This document shows, one piece after another, positions 43,831 through 52,382 of a stretch of 64,000 bases of DNA. This stretch comes from Bog-473 sp036502025 (GTDB taxonomy: Bacteria; Actinomycetota; Acidimicrobiia; Acidimicrobiales; RAAP-2): positions 20,781 to 84,780 of the forward strand of contig DASXZJ010000126.1 in assembly GCA_036502025.1 (NCBI GenBank), given 5' to 3'. Below the pieces are notes generated by a model. That model was not told the origin of the DNA. It worked only from the letters and a program-made list of their open reading frames with translations, and searched no databases. The number at the start of each line of letters is the position of its first letter. The stretch's first letter is position 1. Both the position numbers and the translations under genes were made by a program.

Positions 43831-44856
43831 ATGGACCTGCTCCCGACGCCCGAACAAGAAGAGATCGCCTCGTCCGCCGCGGCGTTCCTGGCCCGTGCAC
43901 TGCCACGAGCACGGACCCGCGAGCTCTTCGGCGAGCCGTCCAACGTCGATGCCAAGGCGTGGCTGGCCGCGGCGGACCTCGGTTGGTTCGCCTTGGGTCT
44001 CCCCTCCGAGCTCGGCGGCGTCGGGGGCGGACTGGCCGACGAGGCCCTCTTGTTCCGCGAGATCGGGCGGTCCCTGGCGCCCGGGCCGTTCCTGGCCACC
44101 ACCCTGGCCGTCCGGGTGGCGTCCTTCGCCGGCCAAGCCCAGCTAGGGCAGGAGATCAGCGCGGGCCGCCGGGTGGGTTTCGGCGCGCTCGGAGCGGGCG
44201 CGACGCTCACCTCGAGCGGTGTCACCGGCACCCTCTACGTGGTCGACGGCGACGACACCGACCTGGTCCTCGTCTCGACCGACGAGCGTGCGGGCCTCTT
44301 CGATCGGGCCGAACTCGGGGACCTGACGACCCTCGAATGCCTCGATCCGACGTCCCGGCTCTCCCGCGCTACGGCGGCGAATCCGCACCCGGTGGCGACC
44401 GTCGAAGCACGCGTCGACCCCGTGGGCCGGCGGGCCACGGCACTGGTGGCGGCGCTGCTCACCGGCATCGCGGAGGCGACCGGAGCAATCGCCACCGAGC
44501 ATGCCAAGAGCCGGAACCAGTTCGGGCGGCCGATCGGCGTACATCAGGCCGTGAAGCACCCCTGTGCCGACATGGCCGTGCGGGCCGAACTGTCGTGGGC
44601 CCAGACGGCCGTGGCCGCGCTGGCGACCGACGAGGGCCGCCGCGATGCCGAGTTGCAGTGCCTGAGTGCCCTCGTCGTGGCGGCGGACGCGGCGGAGCGC
44701 AACGGTGCAGCCACGGTGCAGGTGCTCGGCGGTATGGGGTTCACGTTCGAGCACGACGCCCAGCTCTACGTCAAGCGGGTCTTCCTGCTGACCCAGCTAC
44801 TGGCGCCGGTCCGACTGGCGCTGTCACGCCTCGTTCTCCTGCCGGGGCCCGAGTGA
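43831..44856 (+). CDS. Acyl-CoA dehydrogenase, beta-type subunit (second pair)
   Basis: A 341-aa shortened acyl-CoA dehydrogenase with 'LPTPEQEEIASSAAAFLARA' at the N terminus and the FAD/dimer motif 'SRNQFGRPIGVHQAVKHPCA' in the C-terminal half; 'GGMGFTFEHDAQLYVKRVF' is also conserved. Active-site motifs of the alpha type are missing, so it probably supplies part of the FAD site in a heterotetramer with the preceding protein. The stop overlaps the next start (TGATG). Confidence 0.85.
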   Translation: MDLLPTPEQEEIASSAAAFLARALPRARTRELFGEPSNVDAKAWLAAADLGWFALGLPSELGGVGGGLADEALLFREIGRSLAPGPFLATTLAVRVASFAGQAQLGQEISAGRRVGFGALGAGATLTSSGVTGTLYVVDGDDTDLVLVSTDERAGLFDRAELGDLTTLECLDPTSRLSRATAANPHPVATVEARVDPVGRRATALVAALLTGIAEATGAIATEHAKSRNQFGRPIGVHQAVKHPCADMAVRAELSWAQTAVAALATDEGRRDAELQCLSALVVAADAAERNGAATVQVLGGMGFTFEHDAQLYVKRVFLLTQLLAPVRLALSRLVLLPGPE

Positions 44857-46019
44857 TGCCGACGGACTTGGAACGCAACCTCCTCGGTGCACCGGCCGAG
44901 GAACACAACAAAGTCGAGATCTACTCGGGGGTCGCCCGCCTCGCCCGCACGGTGTGGGCGAGCGAGGTGCGCCTCGCCGGCACCGAGCCGGACGTGGCCG
45001 TGATGCTGTGCCATCCCACGGCGAACTTCCTCGGCCACTACGCCCTGGCCGGGCTCGCCCAACGGGGTCTGGGCGCCATCGGCTTCACCACCCGCTACGT
45101 GGGCAACGACACCTCCCTCATCATGGAGAACTGCCTCCTGGACATGGGCGCCATGGTGCGCCTCCTCTACGAGCGTGGCTACAGCTACGTCGTGCTGGTC
45201 GGGAATTCCGGTGGCGCCTCGATCGTCCCCTATTACCAGGCCCAGGCCCGGTACCCCACGGTCGCCGAACCTCCGGGCGGCGGCCCGGACCTGACCCAGG
45301 CGGCGCTGCGCCCCGTCGACGGCATCATGATGCTCAACGCGCACCCGTCCCGGGCCACGCTCAGCAGCGAGTGGCTCGACCCCGCCATCGTCGACGAGCT
45401 GCGGCCGTTCGAGCGGGACCCCTCGTTGGACATGTACAACAAGGGCAACCCACCGCCGTTCTCGCCGGACTTCGTCACCCGATACCGGGACGCCCAACTC
45501 GCCCGTAACCGGCGCATCGCCGCCTGGGCCCGGGCGCAACTCGGCCAACTCGGTACCCCTGGCCACGGGCCGTCCGGATTGGAGGACCTGGCCTTCGTGG
45601 TGCACGGCACCGCCGCCGACCTGCGGTTTCTCGATGCATCCATCGACCCCGGTGACCGCGAAATGGGCGTGACCCTCTGGGGATCACCACCGGTGGCAAA
45701 TTACATGCCCGCCGGCATCAGCCGGGTGACCACGCTGCGATCCTGGATCAACCAGTGGTCGATCGACGACACGAATGCCGACTCCCTGCGTTGGCTCCCC
45801 GAAATCGAGGTGCCGGTGGGAGTCATCCAGGGCACGGCGGACGTCACCGTGCTTCCAGCCATGGCCCAGCAGATGCACGATGCCGCCTTACGGGCTCCGG
45901 TTCGGGACCTGCACTTCGTGCCCGGGGGCACGCACTACTTCGAGGGCCGCCCTGATCTGCTGGACCAGGCGCTGGACCACATCGCCCGCTTCATTGCGGA
46001 CCACATCCGGGCCTCGTGA
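44856..46019 (+). CDS. Alpha/beta hydrolase
   Basis: A 387-aa hydrolase. The nucleophile elbow is 'LVGNSGGASIVPYY' (Ser about residue 117), the acid 'IQGTADVTVLP' (about 327) and the His 'VPGGTHYFEG' (about 361), so the triad is complete. An oxyanion segment 'LCHPTANFLGHYALAGLAQRG' precedes it. A large insertion (about 140-300) forms the lid. It could be an acyl-CoA hydrolase, esterase or ring-cleaving C-C hydrolase; I cannot choose between these. It is translationally coupled on both sides within the ligase operon. Confidence 0.75.
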   Translation: MPTDLERNLLGAPAEEHNKVEIYSGVARLARTVWASEVRLAGTEPDVAVMLCHPTANFLGHYALAGLAQRGLGAIGFTTRYVGNDTSLIMENCLLDMGAMVRLLYERGYSYVVLVGNSGGASIVPYYQAQARYPTVAEPPGGGPDLTQAALRPVDGIMMLNAHPSRATLSSEWLDPAIVDELRPFERDPSLDMYNKGNPPPFSPDFVTRYRDAQLARNRRIAAWARAQLGQLGTPGHGPSGLEDLAFVVHGTAADLRFLDASIDPGDREMGVTLWGSPPVANYMPAGISRVTTLRSWINQWSIDDTNADSLRWLPEIEVPVGVIQGTADVTVLPAMAQQMHDAALRAPVRDLHFVPGGTHYFEGRPDLLDQALDHIARFIADHIRAS

Positions 46020-47476
46020 CTCCGGCCGGTCCGGCGACCGCCGTGACGGGCGCGTTCGACACCTTCGCCCAATTGATGGATGCCGCAGCGGAGCAGCTCG
46101 ACGACCACGAGGCCTACGTCGACGTCGACGCTGGGAGGCGCCTGACCTTCGGGCAGTGGCACCGCGCCGCGGACGCGGCGGCGGGGCGGCTGGCCGGGGA
46201 CGGGGTGCGGGCCGGCGACGTGGTGGCGGTCGCGCTACCCCCGTCGATCGACTACGCCGTGGCGTGCGCCGCCGTGATGCGCCTGGGCGCGGTCGCAACG
46301 GGCATCAACACCCGCCTCGGGCGACGCGAGACCACCGCCATCGTCGCCCGCTGCCGGCCCCGACTCGTTGTCGACGACCCGGCCATGCTGCGAGGTCCGG
46401 CTGGCCCGTCGCCGCCACCGGCACCGGTGGATCCGAAGAATCCGGCCCTGATCATATGGACCAGCGGGACGACCGGCCTCCCCAAGGGGGCCTGGTTCGA
46501 CCACCGCAACCTGGCCGCCGCGGTTCGGACGGCGGGCGCCATGACCCAGCCCCTCGACCGCCGCCTGAGCGCCGTCCCCATGGCCCACGCCGGCTACATG
46601 GCGAAACTGTGGGAGCAATGGGCGATGGGGGTCACGCTCGTGCTGACCCCAAACCCGTGGACGGCAGCCTCCATGCTCCGCGTGATGGTCGACGAGCACG
46701 TCACCGTCGGCGCCGGCGTCCCCACGCAGTGGGCCAAGCTCCTTGAGCTGCCCCAGACGTCCGCCGCGGACCTGAGCCGACTACGGATCTGCCTCTCGGC
46801 AACCGCGCCGGCCGCGCCCGAGCTGGTGGCCCAGATGCGTGCCCTCCTCGGCTGCCCCGTGGTGGTGCGCTACGCCATGACCGAGTCGCCGTCGATCACC
46901 GGAACCTCGCCCCTCGACCCACCCGAGATCCAGTACCGCACCGTCGGGAAGCCGCAGGCCGAAACGTCGGTTGACCTGGTGGGAGCCGACGGTGGCGCCG
47001 TGCCACCCGGCGAAGTCGGAAGGGTCCGGATCCAGGGTCCCTGCGTCATGCGCGGCTACTGGCACGATGCGGAGGCGACGCGAGAGGTCCTGGATGGGGA
47101 AGGCCGCCTCCTCAGCACCGATCTCGGTCGCCTCGACGGCGATGGCAACCTGATCCTCGTTGGTCGCGCCTCGGACATGTACATCAGGGGCGGGTACAAC
47201 GTCTACCCGCTCGAGGTGGAGAACGTGCTGACCGAGCACCCCTCGATCGCCACCGCCGCGGTGATCGGCGCCGAGCGATCCGTCATCGGCGAGATCGGCG
47301 TCGCGTTCGTCGTGCCCGTGCCGGGTGCACTCGTCCCGGGCACCGCCGCTCTCCGCACCTGGGTGGCCGACCGCCTGGCTGACTACAAGGCTCCCGACGA
47401 GGTCCGGGTGGTCGACGCCCTGCCACTCACCGCCATGGGCAAGGTGGACAAGGTCGCGCTGGCCGCCGACTGCTAA
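46016..47476 (+). CDS. AMP-forming acyl-CoA synthetase
   Basis: A 486-aa ANL ligase, a second member in the same operon. The P-loop is 'WTSGTTGLPKGAWFDH' (about 148-163), 'YAMTESPSITG' about 285, 'STDLGRLDGDGNLILVGR' about 368, hinge 'MYIRGGYNVYPLEVE' about 390, and Lys in 'TAMGKVDKVAL' (about 474). The GTG start overlaps the upstream stop (GTGA). Its divergence from the ligase at 36185 suggests a different acid substrate, for example a later pathway intermediate released by the preceding hydrolase. It converges with the SDR at 47473, the stops overlapping. Confidence 0.9.
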   Translation: MTPAGPATAVTGAFDTFAQLMDAAAEQLDDHEAYVDVDAGRRLTFGQWHRAADAAAGRLAGDGVRAGDVVAVALPPSIDYAVACAAVMRLGAVATGINTRLGRRETTAIVARCRPRLVVDDPAMLRGPAGPSPPPAPVDPKNPALIIWTSGTTGLPKGAWFDHRNLAAAVRTAGAMTQPLDRRLSAVPMAHAGYMAKLWEQWAMGVTLVLTPNPWTAASMLRVMVDEHVTVGAGVPTQWAKLLELPQTSAADLSRLRICLSATAPAAPELVAQMRALLGCPVVVRYAMTESPSITGTSPLDPPEIQYRTVGKPQAETSVDLVGADGGAVPPGEVGRVRIQGPCVMRGYWHDAEATREVLDGEGRLLSTDLGRLDGDGNLILVGRASDMYIRGGYNVYPLEVENVLTEHPSIATAAVIGAERSVIGEIGVAFVVPVPGALVPGTAALRTWVADRLADYKAPDEVRVVDALPLTAMGKVDKVALAADC

Positions 47477-48390
47477 CCCCCCAGGCGGAGACCGGACGCA
47501 CGGGTGCCGAACACATCGGTTTCCAGGGCGCGCCCGAGCGTCGTGGCATCCCAGTGGCGGCCCCCGTTGGAGATGGTCACATGCTCCCGCCAGCCCTGCA
47601 TCCAGTGCAGGTGCTCCCCCATGACGCGGAAGCATTGACCGCTCACTCCCGCGGACCCCTGGCTGGCCAGCCAGGCCACCACCGGTGCACTCATACGGGG
47701 ATCGAACTGGGACCAGTCGTCGCTCGCGAGGTCCAACGGTTCGACGGGGTCGGGCAGGCCGGTGGTCGCCGACAGCCTGGTCAGGGCGCCCGGGCCGATG
47801 AGATTGGCCGTGCAGCCGATACCGGCGAGCTCGACACTCAGCGTCATGGTGAGGCCGGTGAGCGCGGCTTTCGCCGTGGCGTAGTTGCTCTGCCCGAAGT
47901 TGCCCTGGAGCCCGGCGCCCGACGTGGTGTTGATGATGCGACCGGCCACCGCCTCCCCGGACTTCGCCCGCTGGCGCCAATGGCGCGCCGCCGCACGGGA
48001 GGTCAGCCACGAACCGCGGACGTGCACGCGCATCACGGCATCGAAGTCGTCTGCCTCCATGTTCCAGATGGCCCGGTCGCGCACGATGCCGGCGTTGTTG
48101 ACGAGGATGTCCAACCGTCCCCAGGCGTCTATGGCCGCCGCGACCATCGCTTCAGCACCCGTCTCGTCGCCGACGTCGCCGTAGTCGGCGATCGCCGTTC
48201 CACCCGCGGCGGTGATGGCGTCGACCACCCGGTCGGCATCGCGACCCGAGCCCTCCCCACTGACCGAACTCCCGAGGTCATTCACCACGACCGATGCGCC
48301 CTGCCGCGCCAGTTCCAGTACATGCGCCTGTCCGATGCCGTGACCCGCACCTGTGACCAGAGCGGTGCGACCTTCGAGGAGTGCTGCCAT
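47473..48390 (-). CDS. SDR, HSD17B4-like 3-hydroxyacyl-CoA dehydrogenase
   Basis: A 305-aa SDR with 'TGAGHGIGQAHVLELARQG', 'VVVNDLGSSVSGEGSGRDA', 'VNNAGIVRDRAIWNM', 'NTTSGAGLQGNFGQSNYATA' followed by Lys, and the C-terminal 'FRVMGEHLHWMQGWREH'. It is the third member of the HSD17B4-like subfamily in the window. The co-directional enoyl-CoA hydratase gene lies 32 bases upstream, so hydration and dehydrogenation are likely encoded together. Confidence 0.85.
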   Translation of the reverse strand: MAALLEGRTALVTGAGHGIGQAHVLELARQGASVVVNDLGSSVSGEGSGRDADRVVDAITAAGGTAIADYGDVGDETGAEAMVAAAIDAWGRLDILVNNAGIVRDRAIWNMEADDFDAVMRVHVRGSWLTSRAAARHWRQRAKSGEAVAGRIINTTSGAGLQGNFGQSNYATAKAALTGLTMTLSVELAGIGCTANLIGPGALTRLSATTGLPDPVEPLDLASDDWSQFDPRMSAPVVAWLASQGSAGVSGQCFRVMGEHLHWMQGWREHVTISNGGRHWDATTLGRALETDVFGTRASGLRLGG

Positions 48391-48422
48391 GGTGATCCGT
48401 GTCTCCTTGGTTGTCGAGGTTC

Positions 48423-49262
48423 TTACTCGCGCAGCCAGGGCTCGGCGAACTGCGCCGCCCGGGCCGCCTTGAGTCCCGCCATCCCCTCGGTGTCGATGAT
48501 GGAGCGGAAGGTGCGCCCATCTGGTGCGGTCGCATGCGCCGCCATGGTCGTGGTCAGGGTGTCGGCCGCCAGGGCAGCAAGTCGCGCCGCGGCATCCCCG
48601 GCGGCATCAGCCGTGGCGTCGATGGCCCTGCGGTTTAGGAGCACCGCCTGGCGTGGCATCCGCGCCACGCGGGCCGCCAGGTCGAGGGACCGCGCCACCA
48701 GCTCCTCGTCCGGCTCGACCGACAGGACGAGGCCGAGTTCACGCGCCTGGGACGCGGTTACAAGTTCGCCCGAGATCATCAGGAACTTCGCCCACTGCCG
48801 CCCGACCACCGGCACCACGGCGGTGGCACCGGCCAGGCCGATGCGTCCCTCGGGGAAGCCGAAACGGGCACCCTGGCCGGCGATGACGACGTCGCAGGCC
48901 GCGGCGAGCGTGAGCCCGGCCCCGAGGCAATACCCGTGGACGGCGGCGATGACCGGAACCTCGCTCATGCGGACCCGATCGTGGAACTCGACTGCCGAGC
49001 GAAGAAACCGCTCATGGTCCTCGGGTCGGTCTCGACGTTCGTTGCCCGTGATGTCCCCGCCGCCGCTGAAGGCTCGCCCCGACCCGCGCAGGACCACGCA
49101 CCCGATCGCTGGATCGCTCTCGGCCAAGCCGAGGGCGTGCAGCAGCTGGTCCCGCATGCCTCCGGGTCGACCGGAGACGGCATTCAACGTCTCGGGCCGG
49201 TTGAGGACGATCTCGGCGACCCCCTCTCCCACCCGCCGGAACTCGATCTCGTCAAGCAGCAC
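48423..49262 (-). CDS. Enoyl-CoA hydratase/isomerase family protein
   Basis: A 279-aa crotonase beginning with GTG at 49262. 'RAFSGGGDITGNERRD' and 'HGYCLGAGLTLAAACD' form the oxyanion hole; 'FPEGRIGLAGATAVVP' replaces the second catalytic Glu with Ala while keeping the earlier Glu of 'PEG'. This pattern is seen in isomerases and in ring-cleaving or decarboxylating members. Transcription probably starts near the family A site at 49373, about 110 bases upstream. Confidence 0.8.
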   Translation of the reverse strand: MLLDEIEFRRVGEGVAEIVLNRPETLNAVSGRPGGMRDQLLHALGLAESDPAIGCVVLRGSGRAFSGGGDITGNERRDRPEDHERFLRSAVEFHDRVRMSEVPVIAAVHGYCLGAGLTLAAACDVVIAGQGARFGFPEGRIGLAGATAVVPVVGRQWAKFLMISGELVTASQARELGLVLSVEPDEELVARSLDLAARVARMPRQAVLLNRRAIDATADAAGDAAARLAALAADTLTTTMAAHATAPDGRTFRSIIDTEGMAGLKAARAAQFAEPWLRE

Positions 49263-49372
49263 GGCGCCCTCCTGGTGCCCCGGCCAGGTCAGGTCGGTGG
49301 TGTGGACCCTGGGTTCGGGGTGCTCTCATCCGGTTGGCCCCTTCATTTGCCATCGGGAAGTATCTGGGTATC

Positions 49373-49388
49373 CTGACAGAATTGTCAA
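49373..49388. promoter_or_regulatory. Family A operator, site 7 (divergent promoter)
   Basis: CTGACA-GAAT-TGTCAA, one mismatch, between the enoyl-CoA hydratase (minus) and the DUF35/Ltp operon (plus). On the minus strand GGATACCC and GATACT follow as possible -10 boxes. Confidence 0.6.
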
Positions 49389-49408
49389 GATTGAGCCTGG
49401 GGGGCCGA

Positions 49409-49513
49409 ATGCACGTCGAAGACCTGGTCAGCGCCGCCGACCACCGCGCCAGATCGCCTGAAAAGTCCGACGCCCACTTCCTGGTCTGGTCCCCCGCCAT
49501 GGGTCGCCCATGA
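49409..49513 (+). CDS. Small leader ORF (34 aa) overlapping the DUF35 gene
   Basis: ATG at 49409, preceded by GGGGGG, opens 34 codons with G/C-rich third positions and ends in a TGA that overlaps the next start (ATGA at 49510-49513). The product reads 'MHVEDLVSAADHRARSPEKS' then 'DAHFLVWSPAMGRP'; no domain is recognised. It lies 20 bases after a family A operator and is the first translated frame of the operon. It may be a coupling leader or a genuine small protein. Confidence 0.5.
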   Translation: MHVEDLVSAADHRARSPEKSDAHFLVWSPAMGRP

Positions 49514-49935
49514 CGACGGTCGCGCCACGGATACTCCCGCCACTCGACGACGACAACCGGGAGTTCTGGACGAGCGGCGCCAGCGGGGAGCTGCACTTGC
49601 CCCGCTGTGCCGATTGTGGCCGCTGGGTCTTCCCCCCCGCGCGCCGCTGCCCTGATTGCAGTGGGTCGGCGGCGTACGCGCCGGTCAGCGGTCGGGGCCG
49701 CGTCTTCACCCACTCGGTGAGTCGTCACCAGTTCCATCCCGAGGTGCCAGTGCCGTTCGTGATCGCCATCGTCGAGCTCGTCGAGCAGGACGGACTGCGG
49801 TTCACCACGAACGTCGTCAACTGCCCCATCGACGCCGTGACCATCGACATGCCCGTCCGGGTCGTGTTCGAGCAACACGGCGACGTCTTCGTGCCCCTCT
49901 TCGAACCCGACCCGGCGGGAGGGACGGAGCAATGA
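49510..49935 (+). CDS. DUF35 OB-fold protein with zinc ribbon
   Basis: A 141-aa protein with the N-terminal helix 'DDDNREFWTSGASGELHLP', a rubredoxin-like zinc ribbon (Cys33, 36, 47, 50) and an OB fold ('GRGRVFTHSVSRHQFHPEV'). DUF35 proteins bind acyl-CoA and partner thiolase-like enzymes; in mycobacterial cholesterol side-chain degradation the ChsH2 DUF35 domain supports the Ltp2 aldolase. The next gene is such a thiolase-like protein and overlaps by 4 bases, so the two should form a complex. Confidence 0.85.
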   Translation: MTTVAPRILPPLDDDNREFWTSGASGELHLPRCADCGRWVFPPARRCPDCSGSAAYAPVSGRGRVFTHSVSRHQFHPEVPVPFVIAIVELVEQDGLRFTTNVVNCPIDAVTIDMPVRVVFEQHGDVFVPLFEPDPAGGTEQ

Positions 49936-51083
49936 CCGGTGACGGTGTTGTTCGTGGTGCGATCGTCTCGGGCATCGGCATGTCACGGATCGGCCGCAAG
50001 ACCGGGATCCCCGCCACCGAGCTGACCCTCGAATCATCGCGGGCGGCCATCGCCGATGCCGGGCTGTCCCCCTCTGACATCGACGGCATCGCCACCATTG
50101 GGGACACGCCGATACCGGTGGCGGCCGAGCAACTCGGCATCTCGCCCTCCTGGACAGGGGGGTCGATGGGGCACTACGGGCTCCTGACCCCGGTCGTCGA
50201 CGCTTTCGGGGCCGTTGGGAGCCGCGTGGCTCGCCACGTGCTCGTGTACCGCACGGTGAACATGATGGGTGGCGAGGCCATACAGGCACGGTCCGACGGC
50301 AGCCAGATGGAGGTCCCGCCCGCCATGCGTGACATCACGCGGATCCTGACCATGCACGCGTACTCGGCCCCGAATTGGTTGGCCATGCACCTGCGGCGTC
50401 ACATGCATCTCTACGGGACTACCCGTGAACAGATCGGCTGGCTGGCCATCAACAGCCGGCGCAACGCCGCGCTCAATCCGAACGCGGCCTACCGCGATCC
50501 CATCACGATGGAGGACTACCTCTCGGCCCGGATGATCTCGGATCCACTCGGGCTCTTGGACTGCGACGTCCCCGTCGACGGCTCCATCGCGGTCGTAGTC
50601 TCAGGTGCCGAGCATGCGGACGCCTGCGCGAAGCCCATCGGAGTTGAGGCGGTCGGCGGCTCCGACGGCGCCGGGGGGTGGGATCAACGACCCGACTACC
50701 CGAAGATGGCCTCCGCCGACGCGGCGCGCGAGATGTGGGGCGCCACCGACCTGGGGCCGGCCGACGTCGATGTGGCCGAGCTCTACGACGGGTTCACCTA
50801 CCTCACGATGGCGTGGCTGGAAGCATTGGGCTTCTGCGGCGACGGCGAATCCGGCCCTTTCCTCGAGGGCGCGTCGCGCATCGCCCTGGACGGCCAACTG
50901 CCGCTCAACACGTACGGCGGCCAGCTCTCCGCTGGCCGAATGCACGGCTACTGGGTCCTGCACGAGGCCTGCCTGCAGCTGCGGGGCGAGGCGGGGGCGC
51001 GGCAGGTGGGCGGCCAGCCCGAAGTGGCGGTCGTGTCGAATGGAGGCGGGCCGATCGCCGGGTGCATGCTCTTGACTCGGTAG
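49932..51083 (+). CDS. Thiolase-like lipid-transfer protein, probable retro-aldolase (Ltp2 type)
   Basis: A 383-aa thiolase-fold protein without the nucleophilic Cys of thiolases: the expected segment reads 'HVLVYRTVNMMGGEA'. The 'ADVDVAELYDGFTYLTMAWL' motif, with Tyr where thiolases have His, and 'NTYGGQLSAGRMHGYWVLHE' are features of Ltp2-like aldolases, which cleave a beta-hydroxyacyl-CoA to a ketone or aldehyde plus acetyl- or propionyl-CoA. It is coupled to the DUF35 gene. A retro-aldol side-chain or ring cleavage in the pathway is inferred. Confidence 0.8.
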   Translation: MTGDGVVRGAIVSGIGMSRIGRKTGIPATELTLESSRAAIADAGLSPSDIDGIATIGDTPIPVAAEQLGISPSWTGGSMGHYGLLTPVVDAFGAVGSRVARHVLVYRTVNMMGGEAIQARSDGSQMEVPPAMRDITRILTMHAYSAPNWLAMHLRRHMHLYGTTREQIGWLAINSRRNAALNPNAAYRDPITMEDYLSARMISDPLGLLDCDVPVDGSIAVVVSGAEHADACAKPIGVEAVGGSDGAGGWDQRPDYPKMASADAAREMWGATDLGPADVDVAELYDGFTYLTMAWLEALGFCGDGESGPFLEGASRIALDGQLPLNTYGGQLSAGRMHGYWVLHEACLQLRGEAGARQVGGQPEVAVVSNGGGPIAGCMLLTR

Positions 51084-51099
51084 CGGAGTGGGGGCGCGA

Positions 51100-52338
51100 A
51101 TGAGCACTGTCGTGGGCATTCCCGAGCAGCCGGTGCTGGTGGTCGGACCGTGCAGTGCCGAGATCAGCCGGCTGTGCGAGACCATGCGAGCCGGAGGGTG
51201 GACCCTCCTGGTCGCCGAGGACATGGACCGGGCGCGCTGGTTGGCGTCGATTCAAAAGGTTGCGCTGATCCTGATCGCGGACAGCCATAGCGAACCCGAC
51301 GCGGCCAACGCCATCCGGCCGGTATCGAACGCGCCACTGGTGGTCTTGGGGGACCCCTCGCCCCGGAGCGTCATCTCCCTCGTGGAGGCGGGGGTCGATG
51401 CGGTCATCGATCCCCGGGCCGGCGATGATGACGTCCTCGCCCGGTTGGGCGCCTTGCTCCGGCGGGTTGACCGCGCCTCTGCTCCCGGCGTGCGCTTCCT
51501 GCGCGCCGACACGCTAAGCATCGACCTCCTGGCCCGAGAAAGCGCACTCGACGGAGCTGCCCTGGCGCTCTCGCCGACCGAGTATGCCGTGCTGACCCTT
51601 CTCATGACCCGTCCGCACGAGGCGCTGCCGGTGCAGACCATCGTGCGCCAGGTCTGGGGGTGGAGCGCGGCCGATGGCCGGAACGCATTGCGGATCATCG
51701 TGAACCGGCTGCGACGCAAGCTCGAGGACGATCCACGCTCGCCCCAGTACATCGCAGCCGTGCGGGGCGTCGGCTACCGCTTCATCGCCGACGTGGTCGA
51801 GATGGGCGACCGGGCCAACCCGCCGCAGCCCTCCCAGGCCAACGACCCCCTCAACTGGGTGGAGGGGCTGGCCCTCGAGCTGATGGGCTGTGACTCCGTC
51901 GTGGGCGCCGGTGAGCTGCTGCTCGATGCGCTTGATGCCAGCGGGTACGCGGAAGGTATGGCGGTGTTCCGCGTGGATCAGGACGTGATGCGCCTCGTGG
52001 CCGTCCGCGGCATGTCGGACGCCTGGACGGAGCGGGTGGCGGGCGGCATCCCGCTCGACCCGTCCTTTGCCAGTGTGCAGAGTGTCCTGACCGGCGAGCC
52101 CGTGCAGTTCGGCGACATCCACGCGGTCGGTGGCCACTTCCGGGCCACCGCGGCACAGCTGGTCGACGAGGGCGTGCGCGCCGGCCACTTCTTCCCCATT
52201 GAAGGACGCCATGGTGTGTGGGGCAATTTGGGCCTCGTCCGGCGCTCGGGCCAGCCCTTCGACGAACCGGCCATGGCGTTCTGTCGAGCCATGTGTGCGG
52301 TGTTCTCGGCGCGGGTGGCCGGCCTGGCGGCGCCGTGA
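51100..52338 (+). CDS. Atypical response regulator: pseudo-receiver, OmpR-type winged helix, GAF
   Basis: A 412-aa regulator from the ATG at 51100, after GGAGTGGGGG. Residues about 8-120 resemble a receiver, but the acidic pair after the first strand is missing ('PVLVVGPCSAEISR'). Residues about 130-235 are an OmpR/PhoB winged helix ('LSPTEYAVLTLLMTRPHEAL', 'VNRLRRKLEDDP', 'VRGVGYRF'). The C-terminal part (about 250-410) looks like a GAF sensor ('GMAVFRVDQDVMRLVAVRGM'). No histidine kinase is nearby. It probably senses a ligand through GAF rather than phosphorylation, and may activate the adjacent operons. Confidence 0.7.
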   Translation: MSTVVGIPEQPVLVVGPCSAEISRLCETMRAGGWTLLVAEDMDRARWLASIQKVALILIADSHSEPDAANAIRPVSNAPLVVLGDPSPRSVISLVEAGVDAVIDPRAGDDDVLARLGALLRRVDRASAPGVRFLRADTLSIDLLARESALDGAALALSPTEYAVLTLLMTRPHEALPVQTIVRQVWGWSAADGRNALRIIVNRLRRKLEDDPRSPQYIAAVRGVGYRFIADVVEMGDRANPPQPSQANDPLNWVEGLALELMGCDSVVGAGELLLDALDASGYAEGMAVFRVDQDVMRLVAVRGMSDAWTERVAGGIPLDPSFASVQSVLTGEPVQFGDIHAVGGHFRATAAQLVDEGVRAGHFFPIEGRHGVWGNLGLVRRSGQPFDEPAMAFCRAMCAVFSARVAGLAAP

Positions 52339-52382
52339 CGCGGCGGGCGACATCGAACTGAAATCGTTCCTCGGCCCGGTGG

